NCBI GenBank assembly: GCA_902796945.1
Contig: CADBQR010000102.1
Span: 1-49,876, forward strand
Reading direction: 5' to 3'
Length of the DNA stretch: 49,876 bases
Source of the DNA: an uncultured Acidaminococcus sp.
GTDB taxonomy: Bacteria > Bacillota > Negativicutes > Acidaminococcales > Acidaminococcaceae
In this document: one piece after another, positions 24,237 to 35,173 of the stretch
How positions within the stretch are numbered: position 1 is the stretch's first letter
How the letters are laid out: every line of letters starts with the position of its first letter
Notes under the pieces: generated by a model
What the model was told of the DNA's origin: nothing
Databases searched by the model: none
The model's input: the letters and a program-made list of their open reading frames with translations, nothing else
Translations under genes and position numbers: made by a program

Positions 24237-24779
24237 ATGAAGAAGATGTGGAGATCTGCTGTGGCTGCCCTTGCGGTCGGTCTTATGACCTTCTTTGCTG
24301 CCGGGTGCAGCCAGAATCCTGCCAATCCGGTCAAGCCGGCCAAGCCTGTCCAGCAGGAACAGAAAGTATCCAAGGTCAAGCATACCATCTACCGTGCAAC
24401 GGATAAGGCAAGCCAGAAGCTGACACCGGTTGAAATTGAAATCGACAGCAGTGAAAAGAATCCCTGCCTGGCTGTCCTGAAACGACTGGTCGAAAAAGCT
24501 CCCAAGGATGAAACCACGTTCCCAAAGGGCCTGAAAGTCAAGGGGGTAACGGTCAAGGGAAATCTGGCCACGGTTGACGTGTCCCGGGAATTTACGTCGC
24601 GGCGTCATAATGATTATGACAATACCATGATGATCTATGCGATTGTTGATACGCTTACGGAATTCAAGGACATAAAGAAAGTGACCTTTACCGTGGAGGG
24701 GAAAAAACTGGAAGTGTTGGGACAGATGGATATGTCCGAACCCTTTACCCGAGATGAAGTATTCATCAAAAAGAAATAA
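24237..24779 (+). CDS. GerMN-domain lipoprotein
   Basis: The 180-residue protein has a lipoprotein signal ending FFAAGCSQN (lipid Cys about residue 24), a Pro/Lys-rich linker and one GerMN (Spo0M/GerM-like) domain (about 48-170). The domain contains NPCLAVLKRLVEKAP and VTVKGNLATVDVSREF. In spore formers GerM works in cell-wall and germination assemblies; here it is paired with an amidase five bases upstream, so a peptidoglycan-related role is likely. The exact function is unknown. Confidence 0.85.
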   Translation: MKKMWRSAVAALAVGLMTFFAAGCSQNPANPVKPAKPVQQEQKVSKVKHTIYRATDKASQKLTPVEIEIDSSEKNPCLAVLKRLVEKAPKDETTFPKGLKVKGVTVKGNLATVDVSREFTSRRHNDYDNTMMIYAIVDTLTEFKDIKKVTFTVEGKKLEVLGQMDMSEPFTRDEVFIKKK

Positions 24780-24802
24780 GGACCGCAACCGGTCTTTTAC
24801 AG

Positions 24803-24838
24803 AAGGGCTGCCGCGTGCTGCTGCTGCGGCGGCCCTTT
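24803..24838 (+). terminator. Terminator after the GerMN gene
   Basis: A 12-bp GC-rich stem (24803-24814 with 24826-24837, one G-U) around an 11-base CTG-rich loop. The T-tail is short. Confidence 0.65.
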
Positions 24839-24983
24839 CGTCGTTCCGGTTCCGCGGGGGAGCGCTTCTCCCCGGGACCTTGCTTTCCGCGCCGGTCCCT
24901 GACAGGCGTGGTGCGGAAAGATGGTGGGAATCCCTGGCTGGCTCCCATAGATCCAGGCTCCTTGTCCTTAAGGAGCGGACCGG

Positions 24984-25012
24984 TTGCACCAAAATAGCTC
25001 CTATTATATAAT
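24984..25012 (+). promoter_or_regulatory. Promoter of putP
   Basis: TTGCAC (24984-24989), 17-base spacer, perfect TATAAT (25007-25012), 30 bases before the GTG start. An inverted repeat AGGAGC/GCTCCT (24971-24976/24997-25002) flanks the -35 and runs up to the -10. Confidence 0.8.
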
Positions 25013-25042
25013 GATGAGATAAAATCGGAAGGAAGTGTCGTT

Positions 25043-26530
25043 GTGCATATTGACTGGTATGTTTTGATTGCCCTGGTGCTCTATTTTGCCCTGCTGATTA
25101 CAATTGGGCTGGTCACCTTCAAAAAAGATGAGGATATGGAAGGATATGCGCTGGGAGGCCGCGCGCTGGGCCCCTGGGTTACTTCCATGAGTGCGGAAGC
25201 TTCCGATATGAGCGGCTGGATGCTGATGGGGTTGCCGGGATACGCCTACATGGCCGGCATTTCCGCCTTCTGGATTGCCATCGGGCTGATCCTCGGTACC
25301 TGGGCCAACTGGCTGATCACGGCCAAGCGGCTGCGTATCTTTACCCAGGTCATGAACAACTCCATAACCCTTCCGGAATACTTTGACAATCGGTTCCTGG
25401 ATTCCCGGAAAAGCCTGCGCATTGCCTCGGCATTCTTTATTTTTATCTTTTTCCTGATTTATACTTCTTCCAGTTTCGTCGCCGGCGGCAAATTGTTCAA
25501 TACGGCTTTCGGGCTGGATTACCATTTCTCCCTGTTCCTGACGGCGGGCATCGTCGTGTTCTACACCCTCATGGGCGGTTTTGCGGCTGTATGCTGGACG
25601 GACCTGTTCCAGGGATTCCTGATGTTCTTTTCCATCCTCATCGTTCCCGTGACGGCCATGTACTATATCGGCGGCGTGGGACCTACGGTGGAACGCCTCA
25701 ATGCCATCAGTCCGAACTATTTCAGCATGATTTACGGGGCTGACGGCTCGACACTCAGCTTTACGGCCATCATTTCCCTGATTGGCTGGGGCTTTGGTTA
25801 TTTCGGGCAGCCTCACATCCTGGTCCGCTTCATGGCCATCAGCTCCTCCAAGAGCATCAAACAGGCTACCCGTATTGCCGTTACCTGGGTCATCATATCG
25901 CTGGCAATGGCTGTCCTGGTGGGACTTACGGGGCGTGTCGTGCTGGGAGATGTCCTGCAGGGGTCTTCCGCGGAAACCGTTTTCATGCGCATGAGCAGCA
26001 TGTTCTTCCATCCCTTCCTGGCCGGCATCATTACTTCGGGGATTCTCGGTGCCATCATGAGTACGTCTGACAGCCAGCTTTTGGTGGCTGCTTCCTCCTT
26101 TACCACGGACTTCTATAAGATCCTGATCCGGAAGGATGCTTCCGCCAGGGAACTGGTGATGGTAAGCCGCATCATGATCATTGTTGTTTCGGCTCTGTCG
26201 CTGTTCCTGGCCCTGGATCCGGACAGCATGATCCTGACCATCGTATCCTATGCCTGGGCCGGGTTTGGCGCTGCGTTCGGGCCGCTGGTCCTGCTTTCCC
26301 TGTATTGGCGCCGCATGACAACCAAAGGTGCCCTGGCCGGGATCATCGTCGGCGGCAGCACGGTCCTGATCTGGAAAAACTTCCTTTCCTTTACGGGTCT
26401 GTATGAAATCATTCCGGGTTTCTTCCTGTCCCTGGCCGCCATTGTGGTAGTCAGCCTGCTTGATAAGGAACCGCCCCGGGAAATTACCGATGCCTATGAC
26501 CGGGCTGTGGAAATGATGAAGGCTGAATAA
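25043..26530 (+). CDS. putP: Sodium/proline symporter PutP
   Basis: The 495-residue secondary transporter imports proline with Na+. It shows about 12-13 hydrophobic segments of the SSS family and PutP-type signatures: YALGGRALGPWVTSMSAEASDMSGWMLMGLPG near the N-terminus, GWGFGYFGQPHILVRFMA, and GAIMSTSDSQLLVAASS in TM8, where Ser residues help bind sodium. Length is typical. GTG start with AAGGAAG upstream. It is a single-gene unit between promoter and terminator. Confidence 0.93.
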   Translation: MHIDWYVLIALVLYFALLITIGLVTFKKDEDMEGYALGGRALGPWVTSMSAEASDMSGWMLMGLPGYAYMAGISAFWIAIGLILGTWANWLITAKRLRIFTQVMNNSITLPEYFDNRFLDSRKSLRIASAFFIFIFFLIYTSSSFVAGGKLFNTAFGLDYHFSLFLTAGIVVFYTLMGGFAAVCWTDLFQGFLMFFSILIVPVTAMYYIGGVGPTVERLNAISPNYFSMIYGADGSTLSFTAIISLIGWGFGYFGQPHILVRFMAISSSKSIKQATRIAVTWVIISLAMAVLVGLTGRVVLGDVLQGSSAETVFMRMSSMFFHPFLAGIITSGILGAIMSTSDSQLLVAASSFTTDFYKILIRKDASARELVMVSRIMIIVVSALSLFLALDPDSMILTIVSYAWAGFGAAFGPLVLLSLYWRRMTTKGALAGIIVGGSTVLIWKNFLSFTGLYEIIPGFFLSLAAIVVVSLLDKEPPREITDAYDRAVEMMKAE

Positions 26531-26538
26531 GTCCTTGT

Positions 26539-26572
26539 AAAAGTGTCGCTTTGAGCGGCACTTTTATTTTTT
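26539..26572 (+). terminator. Terminator after putP
   Basis: A 12-bp stem (26539-26550 with 26554-26565, one G-U) with a three-base loop is followed by an A and six T. Confidence 0.9.
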
Positions 26573-26653
26573 GGCAGGACCCCGATCCGGTATTTCCGGC
26601 TTCCTGTCTTTATTCAGGGCTTCCGGAGCGGCGGAAAGGGGTTGGAATTTTAC

Positions 26654-26682
26654 TTGTTTTGGGACGGGTTTTATATTATAAT
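26654..26682 (+). promoter_or_regulatory. Promoter of the DUF1934-argS leader
   Basis: TTGTTT (26654-26659), 17-base spacer, perfect TATAAT (26677-26682). It would start RNA near 26689, leaving a leader of about 230 bases before the first gene. Confidence 0.75.
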
Positions 26683-26688
26683 GCTATA

Positions 26689-26910
26689 TATTTGTGATTT
26701 TTGAGTTCCCACGAGAATGAAAAATCCGTTAATCTTGGTGGAAGCGTGGAGGCCGATGCGCGCAGGCGTGACTGCGATACCCTCACAGCCGAGATCCTCA
26801 TGCGAGGAAAGGTTCAGTATCATATTGAGACAATGATGAGGGCTTGCTCTTGTTGACGCAGCGGCTGCGGCCAGCACAAGGGGGCAATCCCTCACTTTAT
26901 TGTGTATGTG
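26689..26910 (+). ncRNA. Long structured leader RNA, class not recognised
   Basis: About 220 bases between a strong promoter and the ribosome site of the DUF1934 gene fold into successive helices. They are 26709-26716/26733-26741, 26746-26752/26781-26786 enclosing CGCAG/CTGCG (26761-26765/26772-26776), 26796-26799/26804-26807 and 26819-26827/26831-26837. A long arm then pairs 26838-26842 with 26889-26893 and 26844-26853 with 26876-26887, capped by CGCAG/CTGCG (26857-26861/26865-26869). There is no open frame, no T-box motif and no terminator. It could be a riboswitch, a leader acting on translation or a stable RNA; comparison with large ncRNA classes such as raiA is needed to name it. Confidence 0.55.
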
Positions 26911-26921
26911 AAGGAGGCACC

Positions 26922-27350
26922 ATGGTTCCGGTTAAGATCACGATCCAAAGTGAAAACAGGGAAATCCGGGAAGGACCCGCTACGTTTGTGGCCTTCGGGC
27001 AGCTGACGGAAAAGGGGGCGGCCACCTATGTCCGTTATACGGAAAGCAAGGTGACCGGAATGGATGGAACCAAAACGACGCTGAAATGGACCGATGACAC
27101 GCTGACCGTGATCCGGCATGGCACCTATGAACACCGTCAGTGTTACGAACGGGGGAGAAATACGGTTTTCCAGTACCGGACCCCTTATTTCAGTGTTCCC
27201 ATGTGTGTGTTTACCCGTCTTTTGACGACGTGGAAGGGTGAAAAGCGCTGGGAAGTGAACCTGGATTATGATATGGAAATCGATCATCGGCCGAACGGCA
27301 GCGTACGGCTGAAGATCGTGATTGAGGAGGAAGAAATCAGTGGACATTAA
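26922..27350 (+). CDS. DUF1934 (YwiB-like) beta-barrel protein
   Basis: The 142-residue protein matches the DUF1934 family in length and pattern: VKITIQSENREI, TYVRYTES, IRHGTYEHRQCYERGRNT, then a PYFSVPMCVFT strand and a C-terminal LDYDMEIDHRPNGSVRLKI. The fold is lipocalin-like; function unknown. AAGGAGG lies four bases before the ATG. It overlaps argS by 11 bases, the same arrangement as ywiB-argS in Bacillus, so a link to translation or arginine charging is possible but unproven. Confidence 0.85.
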   Translation: MVPVKITIQSENREIREGPATFVAFGQLTEKGAATYVRYTESKVTGMDGTKTTLKWTDDTLTVIRHGTYEHRQCYERGRNTVFQYRTPYFSVPMCVFTRLLTTWKGEKRWEVNLDYDMEIDHRPNGSVRLKIVIEEEEISGH

Positions 27351-28998
27351 GAATGTGTTGTCCGAAGCGGTAGCGGCTGCCGTGCAGAAAGCCATGGAGG
27401 AGGGAAAACTCAACAGGGGGGATTTGAATCCTGTTGTCCTGACCGTTCCGCCCCAGAAGGCTTTCGGCGATTTTGCCACGAACTTTGCCCTGCAGGCGGC
27501 AAAAAACCTGCACTGCGCACCGCGTGTCATTGCCGGTGCCGTCAAGGAAAACCTGGCATGTCCCTGTGTGGAGAAGGTGGAGATTGCCGGTCCCGGTTTC
27601 CTGAATTTCTACCTGAAATCGGACTGGCTGTACCAGTCGCTTTCCGATATCCTGAAAAAGGGAACTTCCTATGGGAATCTTCCCAAAAAGGATGGGGAGA
27701 AGATCCAGATTGAGTTTGTCAGCGCCAACCCGACGGGACCGCTTCATGTCGGTCACGGACGGGGTGCCGCCGTGGGCAGTGCCCTGGCCAACCTGATGAA
27801 GGCGGCCGGTTACGACGTAACCCGTGAATATTACATCAATGATGCCGGCAACCAGATGCATAACCTGGCGGCTTCCGTCAATGCCCGCTACCTGGAATTG
27901 TTCAATATTCCCTGTCCGTTCCCGGAAAATGGCTATCATGGCGAGGATATCGTGGTGACGGCAAAACGGATCAGGGAAAAGTACGGCGATGCCTTCCTTT
28001 CCATGGATGAAAACGAGCGGCTGGAGAAATTCCAGACCCTGGCCAAGGATGAAAAGCTGGCCGCCCTGCGGGAAGACCTGGCGGCCTTCAATTGCGAATT
28101 TGACGTGTGGTTCAGTGAGCAATCCCTCCACGATGCGGATAAAATCAATCAGGCAGTGGAAACCTTGCGCGAAAAAGGGTATATTTATGAGAAGGAAGGG
28201 GCCCTTTGGTTCAAATCCACGGAATTCGGCGATGACAAGGACCGGGTCGTGATCCGGGACAATGGGCTCTCTACTTACTTTGCTGCCGATATTGCTTATC
28301 ATAAGAACAAATTCGAGCGGGGCTTCGATCGGGTCATCAACCTGTGGGGCGCCGATCACCATGGCTATATCCCGAGAATGAAGGCCGCCATGCAGGCCCT
28401 GGGCTATCGCCCGGAACAGCTGGAAATCCTGATCCTGCAGATGGTCAGCCTCTATCGCAACGGGGAACTGGTCAAGATGAGCAAACGGACGGGCAAGGCC
28501 GTGACCCTGAATGAGCTGATTGAGGAAGTCGGGACCGATGCGGCCCGGTTCTTCTTCATCATGCGCAGCATGGACAGCCAGCTTGATTTTGACCTGACCC
28601 TGGCCACGGAACATTCCAATGACAACCCCGTTTATTACGTGCAATATGCCCATGCCCGCATTTGCAGCATCATGCGGCAAATGGAGGAAGAAAAGATCCA
28701 GCTGGATCCGGACTGTGACCTTACGGTCCTGACGGAACCGGTTGAGGTGGACCTGATCAAGAAACTGAACACCTATGAGGAACTGATTGAAACGGCAGCC
28801 GCGGAACGGGCCCCTCATAAGATTGCCCATTATGTCTACGAGCTGGCAGGTCTTTTCCATTCGTTCTACAATCAGTGCCGTGTGCTGGGTGTGGATCCTG
28901 CCGTGCAGCAGGCTCGCCTGGCCCTGATAACGGCGGTGGGCAATACACTGCGTCATGGTTTGATGATTCTCGGTGTGAGTGCACCGGAGCATATGTAA
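27340..28998 (+). CDS. argS: Arginyl-tRNA synthetase
   Basis: The 552-residue class I synthetase charges tRNA-Arg. It has the N-terminal Add-1 domain (about 1-90, QKAFGDFATNFA), HIGH as HVGH (136-139, in ANPTGPLHVGHGRG), KMSKR (379-383) and a C-terminal DALR anticodon-binding domain. GTG start at 27340 with GAGGAGG nine bases upstream, inside the end of the DUF1934 gene. Confidence 0.97.
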   Translation: MDIKNVLSEAVAAAVQKAMEEGKLNRGDLNPVVLTVPPQKAFGDFATNFALQAAKNLHCAPRVIAGAVKENLACPCVEKVEIAGPGFLNFYLKSDWLYQSLSDILKKGTSYGNLPKKDGEKIQIEFVSANPTGPLHVGHGRGAAVGSALANLMKAAGYDVTREYYINDAGNQMHNLAASVNARYLELFNIPCPFPENGYHGEDIVVTAKRIREKYGDAFLSMDENERLEKFQTLAKDEKLAALREDLAAFNCEFDVWFSEQSLHDADKINQAVETLREKGYIYEKEGALWFKSTEFGDDKDRVVIRDNGLSTYFAADIAYHKNKFERGFDRVINLWGADHHGYIPRMKAAMQALGYRPEQLEILILQMVSLYRNGELVKMSKRTGKAVTLNELIEEVGTDAARFFFIMRSMDSQLDFDLTLATEHSNDNPVYYVQYAHARICSIMRQMEEEKIQLDPDCDLTVLTEPVEVDLIKKLNTYEELIETAAAERAPHKIAHYVYELAGLFHSFYNQCRVLGVDPAVQQARLALITAVGNTLRHGLMILGVSAPEHM

Positions 28999-29009
28999 TT
29001 CTGTTATAG

Positions 29010-30653
<1,644 letters not shown>

Positions 30654-30760
30654 TTTTCGGAAACAGGGTGTGAGAATGAAGGTTGGCAGGCCGATCGGGA
30701 AAGTAATCGATCGCATGCCGGAAGCACCACTGATTTCTTAATGATTTGGAGGCGTACAAC

Positions 30761-31729
30761 ATGATCATGAACAGAGAATTGTCGATGGAATTTGTCCGGG
30801 TTACGGAAGCAGCCGCTATTGCCAGTGCCCGTGGTGTGGGCCGGGGTGACAAGAACGGCATTGACCAGCTGGCCGTTGATGCCATGCGTAAGATGTTCGA
30901 TACCGTCAATATCAGCGGTACCGTCGTAATCGGTGAGGGCGAGATGGATGAGGCCCCGATGCTTTATATTGGTGAACATGTCGGCGCGGGTGGTCCGGAA
31001 GTTGATATTGCCGTTGACCCCGTCGAAGGCACGAACCTGGTTGCCAAAGGGCAGAACGGCGCCATTGCGGTGATTGCCATTGCCCCGAAAGGGTGCCTGC
31101 TCCATGCTCCCGATATGTACATGGATAAGATTGCCGTAGGCCCCAGAGCCAAGGGCTGCATCAATCTGGATGATCCGGTCAGTGCCAACCTGGAACGCGT
31201 GGCCAAGGCCCTGAACCGTAAGGTTGCCGACCTGACGGTCGTTGCCCTTGACCGTCCGCGTCATCGCAAGATCATTGAGGAAGTCCGCGCTGCCGGTGCC
31301 CGGATCCGTCTGATCAGCGATGGTGATGTGGATCCGATCATCAATGCCGGTATCGAAGGGACGGGCGTTCACATGTACATTGGCCGCGGCGGTGCTCCTG
31401 AAGGCGTCCTGGCTGCTGCCGGGCTGAAGTGCCTGGGCGGCGATATGCAGGCCCGCCTGTGCCCTGAAAATGAGGATCAGGAAGAACGCTGCCGCAAGAT
31501 GGGCATTACCGATCTGAAACATATCCTGACCATCGATGACCTTGTAAAGGGCGACGATGTCATGTTTACGGCTTCCGGTATTACGAACTGCGACCTGCTC
31601 AGAGGGGTCAACTACTTCGGCAACGGCGCCCGTACGCATACGCTTTCCATGCGCTATGCAACCGGTACGGTCCGCTTCGTTGACGCTGTCCATACCTTTG
31701 ACCGCAGCAATATCAATATCAAACTGTAA
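30761..31729 (+). CDS. glpX: Class II fructose-1,6-bisphosphatase GlpX
   Basis: The 322-residue enzyme hydrolyses fructose 1,6-bisphosphate in gluconeogenesis. It shows GlpX motifs: NRELSMEFVRVTEAAAIASA, VVIGEGEMDEAPMLYIGE (metal-binding acids), AVDPVEGTNLVA, and GRGGAPEGVLAAAGLKCLGG. The ATG at 30761 has GGAGG eight bases upstream; the ATG at 30767 is also possible. A strong terminator follows. Confidence 0.95.
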   Translation: MIMNRELSMEFVRVTEAAAIASARGVGRGDKNGIDQLAVDAMRKMFDTVNISGTVVIGEGEMDEAPMLYIGEHVGAGGPEVDIAVDPVEGTNLVAKGQNGAIAVIAIAPKGCLLHAPDMYMDKIAVGPRAKGCINLDDPVSANLERVAKALNRKVADLTVVALDRPRHRKIIEEVRAAGARIRLISDGDVDPIINAGIEGTGVHMYIGRGGAPEGVLAAAGLKCLGGDMQARLCPENEDQEERCRKMGITDLKHILTIDDLVKGDDVMFTASGITNCDLLRGVNYFGNGARTHTLSMRYATGTVRFVDAVHTFDRSNINIKL

Positions 31730-31739
31730 TTGCCTGAGT

Positions 31740-31789
31740 CGGAGCTGCATCGTGTGATCTGTCATTGCGGTGCAGCTCCGCTTTCTTTT
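31740..31789 (+). terminator. Terminator between glpX and mfd
   Basis: A 10-bp GC-rich stem (31740-31749 with 31771-31780) is followed by CTTTCTTTT. It ends just 11 bases before the mfd start, so mfd may depend on read-through or a promoter hidden in this stretch. Confidence 0.85.
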
Positions 31790-31799
31790 CAATGACCTT

Positions 31800-34700
31800 A
31801 TGAATAATGAACTGATTCAGCTTCTGCTGCAAGAAAAAAATACCAAAAAAGGGATCGCTTTATGGGGAAAGAACAAAGGACCCTTGACGATCACCGGCTT
31901 GACAGGATCTGTTAAAGCCGGCTTTTTGTGTGCCCTGCAAAAGGGCGGCAAGGCGGAAGAACCCCTTGTGATCCTGACGGCCAATCGGGAAAATGTGCGG
32001 GCCTTGCGCAGGGAACTGACTTATTTTTATCCCGATGCACCGATGCGGGAATTATACCCGGCCAGCCTCATCCATGGTCCCATTGATACGCGGAATGAAG
32101 AGGTCATGGCCGAACGGGCTGCTTCCCTCGAAATGATCTGCAAAAAGGAACCGGGCATCATTTTTGTGACCGCCGAAGCGGCCATTCAGAAACTTCCCTT
32201 GCCGGAAGGCCTTTTGGGAGAGAGCCTGTCCCTTTCCCAGGGGGATGAACGGGACCGGGATGTACTTATTGAGGAACTGGTCGGAGCCGGTTACGAACGG
32301 ACGGATCAGGTTGAAACCATTGGCCAGCTGGCGATTCGCGGGGACATCATGGATGTCTTTCCCATCAACGCCAAGGATCCGGTCCGCATCGAATGGTTCG
32401 GTGACAGCATTGACGCCATCCGTCGTTTTTCCCTGGAGGACCAGCGCAGCATCGGCGGTCTGAGCCATGTGGATATCATGCCCATTGCTGCTGAGGAAAC
32501 GGAAATGACGGCTTCGATTTTTACGTATTTTTCCCCGGAGCAACTGACTGTCCTGGATGAACCGGCCGCGTTTTTTGAAGAGGCCCATAAATCCTATCTG
32601 GATAACCGGGAATTTGCCGACCAGCTTTTTACCCGGGAAGTACTGCTGGAACAGGCCGGATCCTGCCACCTCGTCGTGGTCAGTGACCTTTCGCAGCCGC
32701 ATTTTTCCAGTGCCCCGAGTCTTCATGTCCAGGTGCGTTCCATGGCCCCGTACAACAAGAATACGGACCTGCTCATCAAGGACCTGAAGGGATGGATGGC
32801 TGACGGTATCCATCCCCTGATCATGATGGGAACCCGGGAAAAGGCCTTTGGAACAGCGGAACAGCTCCATAGCAATGGCCTTCCCATGCAGTTTGTCCGG
32901 TCCGGGCCACTGCTTCCGGAAAAGGGCGGTGTCGTCTTTGAAGGGAGCCTGAGCCATGGATTCAATTTCTGGGACGAAAAATGGCTGCTCCTGACGGAAG
33001 CCGATATTTTCGGGACCCAGAAACAGCGCCGCATCAAGCGGAAAATCAAGGGTGCCGGACCGGCCCTTAACTATTTTACAGACATCAAGGCCGGTGACTA
33101 CGTCGTCCATGATGTGCAGGGCATCGGCCGTTATCTGGGGGTTGAAACCATCGTCATTGACGGCGTGCACCGGGATTACCTGAAAATCCAGTATGCCAAG
33201 GGTGATAAACTGCACGTGCCGGTGGAGCAGGTCGGCCTGCTGCACAAATATGTCGGCAGCGAGGGAACGCCGCCCCGGCTTTCCCGAATGGGAAAATCCG
33301 ACTGGCAGCGGACCACGAAGAAGGCCCAGAAAGCCATTACCATCCTGGCTTCGGAACTGCTTCGCCTCTACGCGCAGCGGAAAATTACCCCCGGCCATGC
33401 CTTTTCACCGGATACGCCGTGGCAGAAGGAGTTTGAGGAACGCTTCCCCTTTGAGGAAACGCCGGACCAGCTGCAGGCCATCAAGGAAATCAAGGCCGAT
33501 ATGGAAAAGCCCGTGCCCATGGAACGGCTGCTCTGCGGGGATGTGGGGTATGGGAAGACCGAAGTCGCCATCCGGGCGGCCTTCAAGGCCGTAATGGACG
33601 GGAAACAGGTGGCCGTCATGGCTCCCACGACCGTCCTTGCCCAGCAGCATCTCCTGACCTTCCGGCAGCGCATGGATTCCTTCGGTGTCCGAATCGATAT
33701 GCTGAGCCGTTTCCGTACGCCTAAGGAACAGAAGGAAACCCTGAAGAAGCTGGAAGACGGGCGTCTTGATATTGTCATCGGAACGCATCGCATCCTGCAG
33801 CCAGACGTGCGGTTCAAGGACCTGGGCCTGCTGATCATTGATGAGGAACAGCGTTTCGGCGTTGCCCAGAAGGAGAAGATCAAGCAGTGGAGCTCCGGCA
33901 TCGACGTGCTGACCCTGTCGGCGACCCCGATTCCCCGGACACTCCATATGGCCCTGGTCAAGGGCCGGGATATGAGTATCATTGAATCGCCTCCGGAAGA
34001 CCGCCTGCCGGTGGAAACCTATGTGGCCGAATATGAAGACGGTATGGTAAAGGAAGCCATTGAGCGGGAAATCCGCCGCGGTGGACGCATCTACTATGTC
34101 CATAATCGCATCGAGGCACTGGATCACATTGCAGCCCATTTGCGCGAACTGGTTCCCGGCCTTTCCATCGGTGTGGCACACGGCCGTATGGGAGAAGAGG
34201 AACTGGAAGACATCATGATGGGGTTCTACCAGGGCGATTTTGACCTGCTCCTGTGTACGACCATCATCGAAAATGGCCTTGATGTGCCCCTTGCCAATAC
34301 CATCATCATCGACGGGGCCGAGAATTTTGGCCTGTCCCAGCTGTATCAGATGAGGGGCCGCGTGGGCCGGTCTTCGCGCCTGGCCTATGCCTATTTCCTG
34401 TATAAAAAGGATAAGGCCCTGTCGGAAGTGGCCCAGAAGCGACTGCAGGCCATCCGTGATTTCACGGAACTGGGAGCCGGATTCAAGATTGCCATGCGGG
34501 ACCTGGAAATCCGCGGGGCCGGAAACCTGCTGGGGGCCGAGCAGCACGGACAGATTGCCGGTGTCGGTTTTGCCCTGTACTGCCGTCTGCTCGAGGATAC
34601 CATCAATGCTTTGCAGAATGGCGAAAAACCGGAGGAAATCCGGCAGGATCCCATCATTGAAATCAAGCTGGATGCCTATATTCCGGATGATTACATCGAT

Positions 34701-35081
34701 AACCCGCGTTATAAACTGGAAATCTACCGCCGCCTGGGAAGCATGAAGTACGAGGAACGGCAGGAACTGATGGATGAAATCATTGACCGTTTCGGAACTC
34801 CGCCGGAACAGGTCATGGCACTGTGGCGCGTGGCGGCCATTCGCGATTTGTGCCGGAAGCTCCGTATTATCGGCATTACCGTCCGTCCCGGTTCCATCAA
34901 CATAACCTTTGACCAGCACAGTACGGCCAACCCGGACCGCATCCGCGACATCATCCGGGATTATGTGCCCCGTGCTACCATGAAGATGGTTCCCAAACCG
35001 CAGCTTACTGTCCGCACAGCCGGAATGGCGGAAGAACCGCTGCGTTTCCTGGAAAAGAACCTGCCTCGCCTGCTGTCGTAA
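31800..35081 (+). CDS. mfd: Transcription-repair coupling factor Mfd
   Basis: The 1,093-residue translocase removes stalled RNA polymerase and recruits UvrA. It has a UvrB-like N-terminal region and the RNA-polymerase-interacting Tudor-like domain (KAGDYVVHDVQGIGRYLG, about 430-500). The SF2 helicase core has Walker A GDVGYGKTEVA (about 580-590) and box II DEEQRFG (about 681). A TRG motif (MRGRVGRSSR) and a C-terminal D7 domain follow. The reading frame is open back to 31770, but that GTG sits in the terminator stem, so the ATG at 31800 is chosen although it lacks a clear Shine-Dalgarno. Confidence 0.95.
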   Translation: MNNELIQLLLQEKNTKKGIALWGKNKGPLTITGLTGSVKAGFLCALQKGGKAEEPLVILTANRENVRALRRELTYFYPDAPMRELYPASLIHGPIDTRNEEVMAERAASLEMICKKEPGIIFVTAEAAIQKLPLPEGLLGESLSLSQGDERDRDVLIEELVGAGYERTDQVETIGQLAIRGDIMDVFPINAKDPVRIEWFGDSIDAIRRFSLEDQRSIGGLSHVDIMPIAAEETEMTASIFTYFSPEQLTVLDEPAAFFEEAHKSYLDNREFADQLFTREVLLEQAGSCHLVVVSDLSQPHFSSAPSLHVQVRSMAPYNKNTDLLIKDLKGWMADGIHPLIMMGTREKAFGTAEQLHSNGLPMQFVRSGPLLPEKGGVVFEGSLSHGFNFWDEKWLLLTEADIFGTQKQRRIKRKIKGAGPALNYFTDIKAGDYVVHDVQGIGRYLGVETIVIDGVHRDYLKIQYAKGDKLHVPVEQVGLLHKYVGSEGTPPRLSRMGKSDWQRTTKKAQKAITILASELLRLYAQRKITPGHAFSPDTPWQKEFEERFPFEETPDQLQAIKEIKADMEKPVPMERLLCGDVGYGKTEVAIRAAFKAVMDGKQVAVMAPTTVLAQQHLLTFRQRMDSFGVRIDMLSRFRTPKEQKETLKKLEDGRLDIVIGTHRILQPDVRFKDLGLLIIDEEQRFGVAQKEKIKQWSSGIDVLTLSATPIPRTLHMALVKGRDMSIIESPPEDRLPVETYVAEYEDGMVKEAIEREIRRGGRIYYVHNRIEALDHIAAHLRELVPGLSIGVAHGRMGEEELEDIMMGFYQGDFDLLLCTTIIENGLDVPLANTIIIDGAENFGLSQLYQMRGRVGRSSRLAYAYFLYKKDKALSEVAQKRLQAIRDFTELGAGFKIAMRDLEIRGAGNLLGAEQHGQIAGVGFALYCRLLEDTINALQNGEKPEEIRQDPIIEIKLDAYIPDDYIDNPRYKLEIYRRLGSMKYEERQELMDEIIDRFGTPPEQVMALWRVAAIRDLCRKLRIIGITVRPGSINITFDQHSTANPDRIRDIIRDYVPRATMKMVPKPQLTVRTAGMAEEPLRFLEKNLPRLLS

Positions 35082-35087
35082 GGAAAC

Positions 35088-35125
35088 GGGATTCCCGGTT
35101 CCGGAACAGACCCGGCGAGAATCCC
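35088..35125. other. Hairpin between mfd and the flippase gene
   Basis: GGGATTC (35088-35094) pairs with GAATCCC (35119-35125) around an inner CCGG/CCGG pairing; GGAAAC (35082-35087) can also pair with GTTTCC (35143-35148). There is no T-run, so this is structure in the mRNA rather than an obvious terminator. Confidence 0.4.
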
Positions 35126-35173
35126 ATAAGAGCGCGCTTCTGGTTTCCGGCGAGGAGGAAAGGATGAATCCCT

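Noticed and set aside
26689-26921. T-box leader for argS
   Set aside because: The antiterminator sequence and any terminator are missing, and the first gene is DUF1934.
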